Shown here piece after piece: positions 23,386 through 31,544 of a DNA stretch of 64,000 nucleotides. The notes below the pieces were generated by a model. That model ran no database searches. It saw nothing but the letters and a program-made list of their open reading frames with translations, and had not been told where the DNA came from. Source of the stretch: Halosimplex halophilum (lineage in GTDB: Archaea; Halobacteriota; Halobacteria; Halobacteriales; Haloarculaceae); the NCBI RefSeq assembly GCF_004698125.1, contig NZ_ML214297.1, forward strand, positions 186,001-250,000, in the 5' to 3' direction. The position numbers and the translations under genes were made by a program. How positions within the stretch are numbered: position 1 is the first letter of the stretch; each line of letters starts with the position of its first letter.

Positions 23386-25470
23386 CTACCGTGCGTCCGC
23401 GACCTCCGCCAGCGCCTCGGGGTTCTCGATGGAGGACATGTCGCCGAGGTCCTCGCCGGTGTAGCTTCCCTCGATGGCCCGCCGGATGATCTTCCCGCTC
23501 TGGGTCTTGGGGAACTCGTCGACGAACAGCACCTCCCGCGGCCGGAACGGCTTGCCGAGTTCCGCGCCGACCAGCTCGCGGATCTCCGTCCGCAGTTCGT
23601 CCGACTCCTCGAAGCCGTCCTCGACGACGACGAAGAGGACGACGGCCGTGCCGGTGGTGTCGTCGGGGACGCCGACGGCGGCGGCCTGGTTGACCGCCTC
23701 GTGTTCGATGGCGGCCCCCTCGACCTCGGCGGGGCCGACCTTCCGGCCGGCGACGTTCAGCGCGTCGTCGGCCCGGCCGTGGAGGAACCAGAAGCCGTCG
23801 GCGTCCTTCTGGGCCCAGTCGCCGTGGTCCCACAGGTCCTCCCAGGTCGACCAGTACTCCCGGAGGTACCGCTCGTCGCCCGACCACAGCGACTTCGTCA
23901 TCGACGGACAGGAGTCGCGGGCGACGAGGTACCCCCGCTCGCCCGTGTCGGCGATGCTCTCGCCGTGTTCGTCGACGATGTCGATGTCCATCCCGAGGCC
24001 GGGACCGCCGAGCGTGCAGGGCTTGAGGTCCTGGACGGGCATCGGCATGAGGAAACAGCCGCAGATCTCGGTGCCGCCGGAGATGTTGATGATCGGCGTC
24101 TCCCCGTTGCCCACCTGCTCGTAGAACCACAGCCACGACTCGGGGTCCCAGGGCTCGCCGGTCGAGCCGAGGATCCGGAGGCTGGAGAGGTCGTGGCCCT
24201 CCAGCCACTCGTCGCCGTGTTTGCGCAGGGCTCGAATGGCCGTCGGGGAGATGCCGAACTGGGTGATCCCGTGGCGGTCGATCATCGCCCAGTAGCGGTC
24301 GGGCTCGGGGTAGTCCGGCGCGCCCTCGTACATGAAGACGGTGTTGCCGAAGTGGTGGTTGCCGATCAGGGTCCACGGCCCCATCATCCAGCCGATGTCG
24401 GACACCCAGAAAAAGCGGTCCGCGGGCTTCAGGTCGAACCCGAAGTACAGCTCCTTGGCGCACTGGACGTTGACGCCGGCGTGGGTGTGGACGATCCCCT
24501 TCGGCTCCCCGGTGGTCCCCGACGAGTAGAGGAGCATCGACTCCTGGCTCGCGTCGAGTTCGCGCGTCTCGAACGCGTCGTCGCACGTCTCGACCGCGTC
24601 GGCCCACCAGCGGTCCCGGCCCTCGGTCCAGGGGATGTCGTGGTCGCCCGCGTCCGCGTCGGCCGCGGCTTCGCCGTCCGCGGACCTGGTCCCCGCGTCG
24701 CCGCCGCGGGTTCCGAGCCGGTCGTAGACGACGACCTCCTCGACGTGGCCGGCCTCCGCGATCGCGTCGTCTGCGGTGCCCTTCAGCCGGACCTCGTCGC
24801 CGCGGCGGTAGAAGCCGTCGCCGGTGAACAGGACGGACGGCTCGGCGTCGTCGATCCGGGTGGCGGTGGCGTCGACGCCGAACCCGGAGAAGATCGGGAC
24901 GGCGATAGCGCCCACCTTGAAACAGCCGTAGAGGATCGAGACGACCTCGGGGACCATCGGCATGTACAGCCCGACGGTGTCCCCGACGCCGACGCCCCGC
25001 GAGTCGAGGTAGTTCGCCACCCTGTCGGCCTGGCGGCGGAGTTCGTGGAAGGTCACCTCCCGTATCTCGGCCGCCTCCCCGTTCGGTCCCACTGGCTCGC
25101 CCTCCCAGATGCAGGCGACCTTGTTCCGGGTCTCGGCGTCGGTCGCGGCGTGGCGGTCCAGCACGTTGTGGGCGACGTTGGTCGTCCCGCCGGGGTACCA
25201 GTCGGTGAACTGGGGGCCCTCGCTGTCGTCCCGGACGCGGTCGTACGGCTCGAAGAACTCGACATCGAGGTACCCGGTCATCGTGTCCCAGAACCAGTCG
25301 ATGCCCGAGGCGGGCCGGCCGGGGTCGGCTTCGGTCGTCCGGGCGATCAGCTCCTCGTAGTCGTCGATGTCGTAGGTCCGCATGAACTGCCAGACGTTCG
25401 TCGACTCGACGAACTCCCGGTCCGGGCGGTGGACCACCTCGTCGATGTCTCCGAGTGAGTCGGACGCCAT
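23386..25470 (-). CDS. AMP-forming acyl-CoA synthetase (acetyl-CoA synthetase-like)
   Basis: 694 residues. Activates a short-chain carboxylate through an acyl-AMP to acyl-CoA. Motifs in order: N-terminal ACAS_N-like region with YPGGTTNVAHN, the P-loop-like YSSGTTGEPKGIVHTH, GGTEICGCF (A5), the hinge WFLHGRADDALNVAGRK and the catalytic lysine in FPKTQSGKIIRR. It differs from canonical Acs (about 650) by an Asp/Gly/Ala-rich insert (about 265-290). The ATG at 25470 is preceded on the minus strand by a TATA-like AAATACTT and a perfect palindrome abutting the start. Substrate (acetate, propionate or other) is not decided. Confidence 0.87.
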   Translation of the reverse strand: MASDSLGDIDEVVHRPDREFVESTNVWQFMRTYDIDDYEELIARTTEADPGRPASGIDWFWDTMTGYLDVEFFEPYDRVRDDSEGPQFTDWYPGGTTNVAHNVLDRHAATDAETRNKVACIWEGEPVGPNGEAAEIREVTFHELRRQADRVANYLDSRGVGVGDTVGLYMPMVPEVVSILYGCFKVGAIAVPIFSGFGVDATATRIDDAEPSVLFTGDGFYRRGDEVRLKGTADDAIAEAGHVEEVVVYDRLGTRGGDAGTRSADGEAAADADAGDHDIPWTEGRDRWWADAVETCDDAFETRELDASQESMLLYSSGTTGEPKGIVHTHAGVNVQCAKELYFGFDLKPADRFFWVSDIGWMMGPWTLIGNHHFGNTVFMYEGAPDYPEPDRYWAMIDRHGITQFGISPTAIRALRKHGDEWLEGHDLSSLRILGSTGEPWDPESWLWFYEQVGNGETPIINISGGTEICGCFLMPMPVQDLKPCTLGGPGLGMDIDIVDEHGESIADTGERGYLVARDSCPSMTKSLWSGDERYLREYWSTWEDLWDHGDWAQKDADGFWFLHGRADDALNVAGRKVGPAEVEGAAIEHEAVNQAAAVGVPDDTTGTAVVLFVVVEDGFEESDELRTEIRELVGAELGKPFRPREVLFVDEFPKTQSGKIIRRAIEGSYTGEDLGDMSSIENPEALAEVADAR

Positions 25471-25488
25471 ACCGGACGTTCGTCCGGT
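25471..25488. promoter_or_regulatory. 18-bp palindromic operator at the acyl-CoA synthetase start
   Basis: ACCGGACG-TT-CGTCCGGT, perfect 8-bp arms, directly adjoins the ATG at 25470 and lies between it and the TATA-like box. Binding there would block initiation, so a repressor site is the simplest reading. The regulator is unknown. Confidence 0.6.
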
Positions 25489-25494
25489 GAACCC

Positions 25495-25504
25495 AAAGTA
25501 TTTG
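25495..25504 (-). promoter_or_regulatory. TATA-like box for the acyl-CoA synthetase
   Basis: CAAATACTTT on the minus strand, centred 29 nt before the ATG at 25470; implies a leaderless transcript beginning within or next to the palindrome. Confidence 0.55.
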
Positions 25505-25641
25505 CCCGGTCGATCGTGAACGACGGCGGCGGCGAGCGGTGGTTCTCCCGCTCGCCCGCCGCGGTTCGACGGGGTGGTCCCGCGCGTTCGCCGCGGCGAG
25601 TGCCCGCAAGTTCTTTTCGCGTGGCCGTCCGAGGGTCGGGT

Positions 25642-26223
25642 ATGTACGTTCGGGACGCCAAGAACCGCGACGAGGCCTGGCTGCTGGACCACATCGAGGC
25701 GATGGGGCTCGACGAGACAGCGTTCCGTTCGCGCGACTACGTGATCGCCGTCGACGAGGTGGACAACGTCAGGGCGGGATTCGGCCGGTACCGCGTCCAC
25801 AAGACCGACGACGCCGAGCACTGCGAGCTCACGAGCATCGGCGTCCTCGACGGCTGGCGGGGCCAGGGCGTCGGCGCCCACGTCGTCGAGCGGCTCGTCC
25901 GCACGGCCGCCGACGAGGGGTTCGAGACCGTCTACTCGCTGACCGACGAGCCCGACTACCTCGCGCAGTTCGGCTTCGACCCCATCGAGGAGTCGGCGCT
26001 GCCCGAGCGGCTCCGCGAGCGCCTCTCGGAGAAGCGCGACGGGGTCGCGCCCGAGGCGGTCCCGATGCGCGTCGACCCCGAGGAGTTCCGCGTGCCCGAC
26101 CGCCTCCGCCAGGCGTTCAAGGGCGCGGCCGCCGCGGAGGCCGACGACGAGCCCGAGGAGGGCCCCGAGGACTTCGGGATCGACCCCGACGAGGCGACCT
26201 ACAAGTACGACACCGGCCGGTGA
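25642..26223 (+). CDS. GNAT-family acetyltransferase
   Basis: 193 residues. GNAT core with LTSIGVLDGWRGQGVGAHVVERL (acetyl-CoA loop) and TVYSLTDEPDYLAQFGFDPI, the pattern also found in ArgA/N-acetylglutamate-synthase-like GNATs. The last 60 residues are charged and acidic and end in DPDEATYKYDTGR. Substrate unknown. It is divergent from the acyl-CoA synthetase across about 170 nt, so co-regulation by the shared spacer is possible. Confidence 0.8.
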   Translation: MYVRDAKNRDEAWLLDHIEAMGLDETAFRSRDYVIAVDEVDNVRAGFGRYRVHKTDDAEHCELTSIGVLDGWRGQGVGAHVVERLVRTAADEGFETVYSLTDEPDYLAQFGFDPIEESALPERLRERLSEKRDGVAPEAVPMRVDPEEFRVPDRLRQAFKGAAAAEADDEPEEGPEDFGIDPDEATYKYDTGR

Positions 26224-26293
26224 GCGCAGGATCCGGGGAGTTCCGCGACGCCCGGGCGGCGCCCAGGGACCGGCTCCCGCCCCGGGAACGGAA

Positions 26294-26301
26294 GTTTAAA
26301 G
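26294..26301 (+). promoter_or_regulatory. TATA-like box for the 95-aa membrane protein
   Basis: GTTTAAAG about 33 nt upstream of the ATG at 26331. Confidence 0.5.
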
Positions 26302-26330
26302 ATTGTATCACGGCCAGTTTCGGGACAAGA

Positions 26331-26618
26331 ATGCTCCCGATCCCGCTCCAGCTGGTCGACGGGTTCCTGCTGAAGGTCAACTTCGGCGACGCGCTCATCG
26401 TCGGGTTCGTCCTGGGACTGTTCGCCGTGGCCACCCAGCGCTCGCGGAAGCTGCTGACGCTGCACCTCATCGCGTTCGGCGCCCTGTTCCTGCTCGCGCC
26501 CGGCAGCATGTACGAGCCCCAGGAGCTGAGCCTCCTCAGCGGCATCCTGCAGTACAAGATCATCGGCCTCGTCCTGCTGGTCGTCTCGCCGGTCCTCTAC
26601 ACGACCGCCCAGAAGTAA
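26331..26618 (+). CDS. Small membrane protein, 95 aa
   Basis: Unrecognised protein with three hydrophobic segments (about residues 18-35, 42-57 and 74-92) and few charges except around QRSRK (36-40). No signal peptidase site is obvious. It has its own TATA-like box and a 60-nt spacer to the convergent nadK. Looks like a haloarchaeal-specific integral membrane protein. Confidence 0.7.
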   Translation: MLPIPLQLVDGFLLKVNFGDALIVGFVLGLFAVATQRSRKLLTLHLIAFGALFLLAPGSMYEPQELSLLSGILQYKIIGLVLLVVSPVLYTTAQK

Positions 26619-26676
26619 GCCCCTCTCCGTTCTCGTCGAGTCCCCGCCCGCGACGCGCCGACGGCGAGCAGCGGCG

Positions 26677-27531
26677 TCACTCGATCTTGCCGAGCGCGGT
26701 GAAGAAATCGAGCGGCGGGCCGGCGATCCGGACCGGACGGGCCGCGCGTTCGAGCGTCACCTCCGCGGGTACGTCGAGCTCCCGGCGGGCGCGACCGTCG
26801 CTGACGACGAAGCCGCCGTCGGCGTCGTCGACCCGGACCGTGACCGTGCTGTCGATGTCGACCGCCAGCGGCGGCATCGACTCCGCGCCGCACATCTCCG
26901 TGAGCACGAGCGTCGACACGTTCGGGTGGACCAGCGGGCCGCCCTCGCTGAGGTTGTACGCGGTCGAGCCGGTCGGCGTCGCCAGCAGGATCCCGTCGGC
27001 GTGGCCGCTGGTGTACAGCGAGCCGTCGACGCGCACCTCAAGGGCGGCGCCGCCGCCGTGACCCCTGCGCGGCCCCTGGACGACGACCTCGTTGAGCGCC
27101 GGCGGCAGCGACCACCCGTCGCCGCTCGCCTCGACCCGCGGCATGTCCCGGGTGTCGACCGCGCCGCGCTCCTGGTACTGTTCGACCTCCGCGGTGACGG
27201 CGGCGACGGCGTCCTCCGGCGGGACGGCGTTGAGAAAGCCGACCTCGCCGAGGTTGACGCCCATGATCGGCGTCGCCCCGGCGGCGCGGGCGGCGAACAG
27301 GAAGGTCCCGTCGCCGCCGATGCTCACCACCAGGTCGCAGTCGGCCAGTTCGTCGACCGGGACGCCCAGCTGCGCCGGGTCCGGGTGGTCGCTCGGCCAC
27401 GCCGCGGGGTCGTCCGCGGACTCCTCGTCGACCGCGACGGTCACGCCCATGTCGACCAGCCGCTCGTACAGGTCGGCCACGATGCCCGCGGCGCGGCGGT
27501 TGCCCCGCTGGCCGACGATTCCGACTCGCAT
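26677..27531 (-). CDS. nadK: NAD kinase
   Basis: Phosphorylates NAD(H) to NADP(H) with ATP or polyphosphate. 284 residues. Diagnostic motifs: SIGGDGTFLFAA (GGDGT at 72-76), NLGEVGFLN, ALNEVVV and LLATPTGSTAYNLSEGGPLVHP. The ATG at 27531 begins MRVGIVGQRG, the usual start; an ATG nine codons upstream is less likely because GTTTATT at 27557-27563 is 29 nt before 27531. No fused phosphatase domain. Confidence 0.93.
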   Translation of the reverse strand: MRVGIVGQRGNRRAAGIVADLYERLVDMGVTVAVDEESADDPAAWPSDHPDPAQLGVPVDELADCDLVVSIGGDGTFLFAARAAGATPIMGVNLGEVGFLNAVPPEDAVAAVTAEVEQYQERGAVDTRDMPRVEASGDGWSLPPALNEVVVQGPRRGHGGGAALEVRVDGSLYTSGHADGILLATPTGSTAYNLSEGGPLVHPNVSTLVLTEMCGAESMPPLAVDIDSTVTVRVDDADGGFVVSDGRARRELDVPAEVTLERAARPVRIAGPPLDFFTALGKIE

Positions 27532-27556
27532 TGGCGTCCGCTTCGCGTTCCTCCCC

Positions 27557-27563
27557 AATAAAC
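27557..27563 (-). promoter_or_regulatory. TATA-like box for nadK
   Basis: GTTTATT on the minus strand centred 29 nt upstream of the ATG at 27531; decides between two possible starts. Confidence 0.55.
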
Positions 27564-27673
27564 GACCCCGTCGGCGTCCGGCGACCGCCGGGGCCGGCGA
27601 CGCTCTCGTCTCGCCCCCGTCCCCGTTCTACGCCCCCGTGCCCGCTCGAATCAACTCCGATAGCCGGCGGGCA

Positions 27674-27681
27674 AGTTTAAT
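27674..27681 (+). promoter_or_regulatory. TATA-like box upstream of the KaiC-like gene
   Basis: AGTTTAAT centred 28 nt before the ATG of the 11-codon leader ORF at 27706, not before the KaiC-like ATG at 27738. Confidence 0.55.
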
Positions 27682-27705
27682 GCCGGGGGAGACGCACCTT
27701 CGCCC

Positions 27706-27741
27706 ATGAGTACCCCGGAATCCGGGGAGGCGAACGGATGA
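27706..27741 (+). CDS. Putative 11-codon leader ORF (MSTPESGEANG)
   Basis: Starts where a leaderless transcript from the TATA at 27674 should begin, and its TGA overlaps the ATG of the KaiC-like gene (ATGA). A Shine-Dalgarno-like GGGGAGG (27724-27730) inside it precedes the KaiC-like start by about 8 nt. Likely couples translation of the two frames. Confidence 0.45.
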   Translation: MSTPESGEANG

Positions 27742-28937
27742 GCGACGACGCGGACGACGACTGGTTCGAGGACGCGCTCCGCGACGACGAGGCCGAGGAG
27801 ACGGACGACTCCGCCGCGGACTCCGAGAGCGGTAACGAGGACGACGCGTTCGACGACTGGAGCGGCGACGACCCGGACGACCGCGAACCCTTCGACGAAC
27901 CGGGCGACGACGGGGCGTTCGCCGATTCGAGCGATGGCGCGGAACCCGGTAGTGGGACCGACGCGGACACCCGCGGGGACACTGGCGGTGGGAGCCCGTT
28001 CGGCGACACCGGGACAGGCGACGAGAGCCCGTTCGGTGACACCGGGAACAGCGGTGGAAGCGCGTTCGGCGACGTGGGGACCGGCGGCGAGAGCGCGTTC
28101 GGGGACGCCGGGAGCGGCGACGGCGGTGGCTTCGGCGGCGGCGACGGCGGCGGGCTCTTCGACGACGACTTCGCCGACGCCATGGGCGGCGTGGGCGGCG
28201 GCGACGCCGACTTCGAGGACGAGGACTTCGAGTCGGACATCCCCCGCCTCGACCTGGGTATCGAGGGGCTCGACAACATGGTCCAGGGCGGGATCCCGCT
28301 GCGCCACCTCATGGTCATCGTCGGCGGCGCCGGCACCGGCAAGACCACCTTCGGCCTCCAGTTCCTCCAGCACGGGCTGGAGAAGGACGACACCGACCGC
28401 GGCGTCTTCATCACCCTCGAACAGACCCACGAGGACATCATGGCCACCGCCCGCGAGCGGGGCTGGGAGTTCGAGCGCCACGAGGCGGAGGGCAACCTCG
28501 CGGTCGTCGACCTCGACCCCGTCGAGATGGCCAACAGCCTCGACAACATCCGCGGCGAGCTCCCCGAGCTCATCGAGGATTTCGGCGCCGACCGGTTCGT
28601 CCTCGACTCCGTCTCGCTGCTGGAGATGATGTACGACGACGTCTCCCGCCGGCGCACCGAGGTCTTCGACTTCACCCAGAGCCTGAAGGAGGCCGGCGTC
28701 ACGACCGTCCTCACCAGCGAGGCCAACGAGGACAACCCCTACGCCTCCCGCCACGGCATCATCGAATATCTCACCGACGCCGTCTTCCTGCTGCGATACG
28801 TCCGCTCGGAGACCCAGGAGACCCGCCTCGCCGTCGAGATCCAGAAGATACGCAACGCCAACCACTCCCGGGAGACCAAACCCTACGAGATCACCATGGA
28901 CGGCATCTCGGTGTACGAGCAGGCCAATATCTTCTGA
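27738..28937 (+). CDS. KaiC/RAD55-like ATPase with acidic repetitive N-terminus
   Basis: 399 residues. The first about 170 are Asp/Glu/Gly-rich and contain four near-repeats built on FGDTGTGDES (about residues 86-135). The ATPase domain starts IPRLDLGIEGLDNMVQGGIP, with Walker A GGAGTGKTT (about 195), the catalytic-Glu region FITLEQTHED, Walker B FVLDSVSLLEMM and a C-terminal KIRNANHSRETKPYEI, as in single-domain KaiC-like proteins. Unlike the RAD55-like protein at 14789 its P-loop is intact. A short T-run follows its stop. Confidence 0.85.
   Translation: MSDDADDDWFEDALRDDEAEETDDSAADSESGNEDDAFDDWSGDDPDDREPFDEPGDDGAFADSSDGAEPGSGTDADTRGDTGGGSPFGDTGTGDESPFGDTGNSGGSAFGDVGTGGESAFGDAGSGDGGGFGGGDGGGLFDDDFADAMGGVGGGDADFEDEDFESDIPRLDLGIEGLDNMVQGGIPLRHLMVIVGGAGTGKTTFGLQFLQHGLEKDDTDRGVFITLEQTHEDIMATARERGWEFERHEAEGNLAVVDLDPVEMANSLDNIRGELPELIEDFGADRFVLDSVSLLEMMYDDVSRRRTEVFDFTQSLKEAGVTTVLTSEANEDNPYASRHGIIEYLTDAVFLLRYVRSETQETRLAVEIQKIRNANHSRETKPYEITMDGISVYEQANIF
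27992..28140 (+). repeat. In-frame repeats encoding SxFGDxGxGxxS units
   Basis: Four adjacent 11-13 codon units inside the KaiC-like gene (GSPFGDTGTGDE, SPFGDTGNSGG, SAFGDVGTGGE, SAFGDAGSGDG). Acts as a flexible, acidic, Gly-rich linker; copy number may vary between strains. Confidence 0.7.
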
Positions 28938-28938
28938 C

Positions 28939-28949
28939 CATCTTTTTCG
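28939..28949 (+). terminator. T-run after the KaiC-like gene
   Basis: CATCTTTTTCG directly after the stop codon at 28937; archaeal termination commonly uses such T-runs. Confidence 0.4.
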
Positions 28950-28957
28950 CGGAGGGG

Positions 28958-29058
28958 CGGATATCCCGCTTGGTTCGGGAGCGCTTCGCTCTCTCGTCGC
29001 TGAGCGAATCGAAGATTTCCGGTGACAGCGACCGCGAGCGCGCCGAGGGCGTTCAACG
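28958..29058. repeat. Partial copy of a dispersed intergenic repeat
   Basis: CGGATATCCCGCT (28958-28970) and GACAGCGACCGCGAGCGCGCC continuing to about 29058 match the element at 39747-39793, where the two blocks are adjacent. Here they are separated by about 55 bases containing the inverted repeat GAGCGCTTCGCTC. The rest of 28938-29207 contains no gene. Confidence 0.65.
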
Positions 29059-29174
29059 GCTGCCATCGAGTGGGCCGCGCTCACTCGGCTCCTCTCCGCG
29101 ACAGACCGATCAGATCAACCCAAGCAACGAGCCACTCGAACCGGGCGGCGTCGCGGCGCCGCGCGCCGGCATAA

Positions 29175-29184
29175 AGAGTTTAGG
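29175..29184 (+). promoter_or_regulatory. TATA-like box for the 2Fe-2S ferredoxin
   Basis: AGAGTTTAGG centred about 28 nt before the ATG at 29208. Confidence 0.5.
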
Positions 29185-29207
29185 CGGAGAGTGTCGAATC
29201 GGGGGCC

Positions 29208-29549
29208 ATGACCGAGTACACCGTGGAGTTCGCGGGGACCGGCGAGCAGATCACGGTCTCCGACAAGGAGACCATCCTGAGCCGGTGCATCGAGGAGGGC
29301 ATCGCCCAGGAGTACTCCTGCCGCGTCGGGATGTGTCTCGCCTGCTCGGCGAGGATCGAGGAGGGCGAGGTCACCCAGCCCGCGGCCCGCGGGCTCACCG
29401 AGGAAGAGGCCGAGGACTACGCGCTGACCTGCATGGCCCGCCCGCAGTCGGATCTCGTGCTCGACCGGGGCAAGTACCCGCCGAGCATCGAGGACGACGC
29501 CGCCCGGGCCGCGGGCGCCGACCCCGACGCCGCCTCCGCCGACGACTGA
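29208..29549 (+). CDS. Plant-type [2Fe-2S] ferredoxin
   Basis: 113 residues. Cluster ligands are visible: Cys 38, Cys 43 and Cys 46 in YSCRVGMCLACSA and Cys 75 in ALTCMARPQ (C-x4-C-x2-C...C). A short acidic Ala/Asp tail follows; the halophilic acidic N-terminal insertion typical of the major haloarchaeal ferredoxin (about 128 aa) is absent, so this is a paralogue. Carries one electron in the cytoplasm; partner unknown. The downstream small membrane protein starts 21 nt later and may be co-transcribed. Confidence 0.9.
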   Translation: MTEYTVEFAGTGEQITVSDKETILSRCIEEGIAQEYSCRVGMCLACSARIEEGEVTQPAARGLTEEEAEDYALTCMARPQSDLVLDRGKYPPSIEDDAARAAGADPDAASADD

Positions 29550-29570
29550 CCGTCACCGAATCGAGTTCCC

Positions 29571-29873
29571 ATGAAGGTCCTCCGCGCCGTCGGCGTCGCC
29601 GCCCTCAGTATCGTCGACGCGCTCGTCCCCTCCGTCGTCGCCGCGCTCGCCGTCCTCTTCATCTCGGCGGACCCGTGGGTCGACGCCGCGAACCCGTGGC
29701 TGCTGGCCGCCATCGCGGGCGTCGTCGCCTTCCTCGGTACGCTCGCCGTCGGCTTCTCGATGACGCTGCTCGGCCACGGCCCGTTCCCGGTGACCCGGCT
29801 CACGAAGCGGCTCTGGGAGTGGTGGCACCGCCCCTGGTTCGCCGGCCGCAACCGGCGCGGCCGCGGCCGGTAG
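29571..29873 (+). CDS. Small membrane protein, 100 aa
   Basis: Two long hydrophobic segments (about residues 6-33 and 43-66) and a basic C-terminal tail rich in Arg and Trp (LWEWWHRPWFAGRNRRGRGR), which should face the cytoplasm. Not recognised. Lies 21 nt after the 2Fe-2S ferredoxin gene, suggesting the same transcript; an electron-transfer link is speculative. Confidence 0.65.
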   Translation: MKVLRAVGVAALSIVDALVPSVVAALAVLFISADPWVDAANPWLLAAIAGVVAFLGTLAVGFSMTLLGHGPFPVTRLTKRLWEWWHRPWFAGRNRRGRGR

Positions 29874-29934
29874 ATCCGTTACTGTCTCCCACGGCGGGGC
29901 AAACGCTTTTCGCTCGGGGCGCGACGGACCGGAT

Positions 29935-31023
29935 ATGAGCGACAGCGCCCCTCCCGACGAGTTCGTCACGCCGCCGCCGGCACAAGCGGGCGACCGGGTC
30001 GCCGTGGTCGCGCCCTCCAGCGGCGCGGCGACGGTGTTCCCGGACGTGCTGGACCTCGCGCTCGACCGCCTGCGCGACCGGTTCGACCTCGACCCGACCG
30101 TCTTCGAAACCGCCGAGGCCGACCCCGACGAACTCCGCGACCGCCCCGAACTGCGCGCCGCGGACGTACACGAGGCGTTCCGCGACCCCGACATCGCGGC
30201 GGTCTTCGCCACCATCGGCGGCGACGACCAGCTCCGGGTGCTGAAACACCTCGACCCACAGATCCTGCGGGCGAACCCCACCCGCTTCTTCGGCATGAGC
30301 GACAACACCTGCCTCGCCAGCTACCTCTGGACCCAGGGGGTCGTCTCCTACTACGGCGGGCAGCTGCTCAATCAGGTGGCGACGCCCGGACACCTCCCCG
30401 AGTACACCGAGCGGTACCTCCGCCGGGCGCTGTTCGAGGAGTCGCCGGGCGAACTCGAACCGGCCGACGAGTGGACCGACGACGTGGTCGAGTGGGGCAG
30501 CGAGGACTACCGGGAGACAGAGCCGGAGTACGAACCGAACGACGGCTGGCGGTGGGACGTGCCCGAGGAGCGCGCCGGCGAGGTGATCTCGGGCCGGCTC
30601 TGGGGCGGCTGTCTCACCGTCCTCCAGTGGTTGCTGGCCGCCGACCGCGCCGTCCCAGACCCGGCGGCCCTCGACGGGGCCGTCCTCGCCGTGGAGACCT
30701 CCGAGGAACTGCCGAGCGCCGACGAGGTGCGGCGGGTCCTGACCTGCGTCGGCGAGCGCGGCCTGCTGGAGCGGTTCGACGCCGTCCTCGTCGGCCGCCC
30801 GCAGACCCGCAGTCGCGACGACGACCGGACCGACGCGGAGCGGACGGAGTACCGCGAAGACCAGCGGGCGGCGGTCCGCGAGTGGGTCCGCGAGTACAAC
30901 GCCACCGCTCCGCTCGTCTTCGACCTCGACTTCGGCCACACGAACCCGACGGTTCCGATGCCGATGGGCGGCCGCGTCGCGATAGACACTGCCGACCGGA
31001 CCGTCGCGTTCACCGGCCGCTGA
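29935..31023 (+). CDS. S66-family serine peptidase (LD-carboxypeptidase/MccF-like)
   Basis: 362 residues. The S66 fold is indicated by GDRVAVVAPSS near the N-terminus, IFATIGG-type loop AVFATIGGDDQLRVL, the nucleophile Ser in FFGMSDNTCLA (about residue 122), a Glu in VLAVETSEELP and the catalytic His in DLDFGHTNPTVPMPMG. The longer insertion around residues 170-200 and the GMSDN loop resemble MccF, which cleaves microcin C-like acyl-adenylates, more than murein LD-carboxypeptidase. Haloarchaea have no murein, so a cytoplasmic detoxifying or peptide-recycling role is more likely. Confidence 0.82.
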   Translation: MSDSAPPDEFVTPPPAQAGDRVAVVAPSSGAATVFPDVLDLALDRLRDRFDLDPTVFETAEADPDELRDRPELRAADVHEAFRDPDIAAVFATIGGDDQLRVLKHLDPQILRANPTRFFGMSDNTCLASYLWTQGVVSYYGGQLLNQVATPGHLPEYTERYLRRALFEESPGELEPADEWTDDVVEWGSEDYRETEPEYEPNDGWRWDVPEERAGEVISGRLWGGCLTVLQWLLAADRAVPDPAALDGAVLAVETSEELPSADEVRRVLTCVGERGLLERFDAVLVGRPQTRSRDDDRTDAERTEYREDQRAAVREWVREYNATAPLVFDLDFGHTNPTVPMPMGGRVAIDTADRTVAFTGR

Positions 31024-31065
31024 CGGTCCCGGGAGTTCGGCCCCGCTCGGGTCGCGGACCGCCGG

Positions 31066-31437
31066 TCAGAACTCCTCCTCGCCCCCGCCGAACTCCTCCT
31101 CGCCGCCCCATTCGTCTTCTTCCTCGCCCCACTCCTCGTCTTCCTCCCACTCCTCCTCCTCCTCGCCGCCGCCGATCGCCGAGGCCACGGCGCCGAGCAG
31201 ACCCTCTTCCTCCTCTTCTTCGTACTCCTCCTCGTCGTCCAGGTCCACGTCGATGTCGCGGTCGGAGTGTCCGTGGCCGTGTTTGTGGCGTTTCGCCCCC
31301 GTCAGCTCTTCGAGTTCCCCGGGGTCGAGCCAGACGCCGCCGCAGTCCGGGCAGTAGTCGATCGTCACGTCGTGTTCCTCGCGCTGTTCGAACTCCGCGC
31401 CGCACTGTGGACAGTCCAGCGAGCGGTCGAGCACCAT
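31066..31437 (-). CDS. TFIIB-type zinc-finger protein with acidic tail
   Basis: 123 residues. An N-terminal zf-TFIIB-like domain (PF13453 style): CPQCGAEFEQ, then YCPDCGGVWLDPGELEELTG (residues about 9-48). The rest is a very acidic Glu/Asp/Trp/Gly tail (EEEEEWEEDEEWGEEEDEWG and similar). The N-terminal His-rich patch KRHKHGHGHSDRD could bind metal. Function unknown; the ATG at 31437 is preceded by an AT-rich element (AAAACTGTTTGG) about 30 nt upstream. Confidence 0.75.
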   Translation of the reverse strand: MVLDRSLDCPQCGAEFEQREEHDVTIDYCPDCGGVWLDPGELEELTGAKRHKHGHGHSDRDIDVDLDDEEEYEEEEEEGLLGAVASAIGGGEEEEEWEEDEEWGEEEDEWGGEEEFGGGEEEF

Positions 31438-31544
31438 GGTTGCGGGAATCGTGACGGAGAACCAAACAGTTTTCGCCCGTGATACGACGGGTGGTGGCCG
31501 CGGCGGAGCGGGGTCGGTAACGGGACGGTACCGGCGCGACAGGT

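Noticed and set aside
25471-25881. Longer N-terminus of the acyl-CoA synthetase up to 25881
   Set aside because: It would read through the TATA-like box and the palindrome and overlap the divergent GNAT gene.
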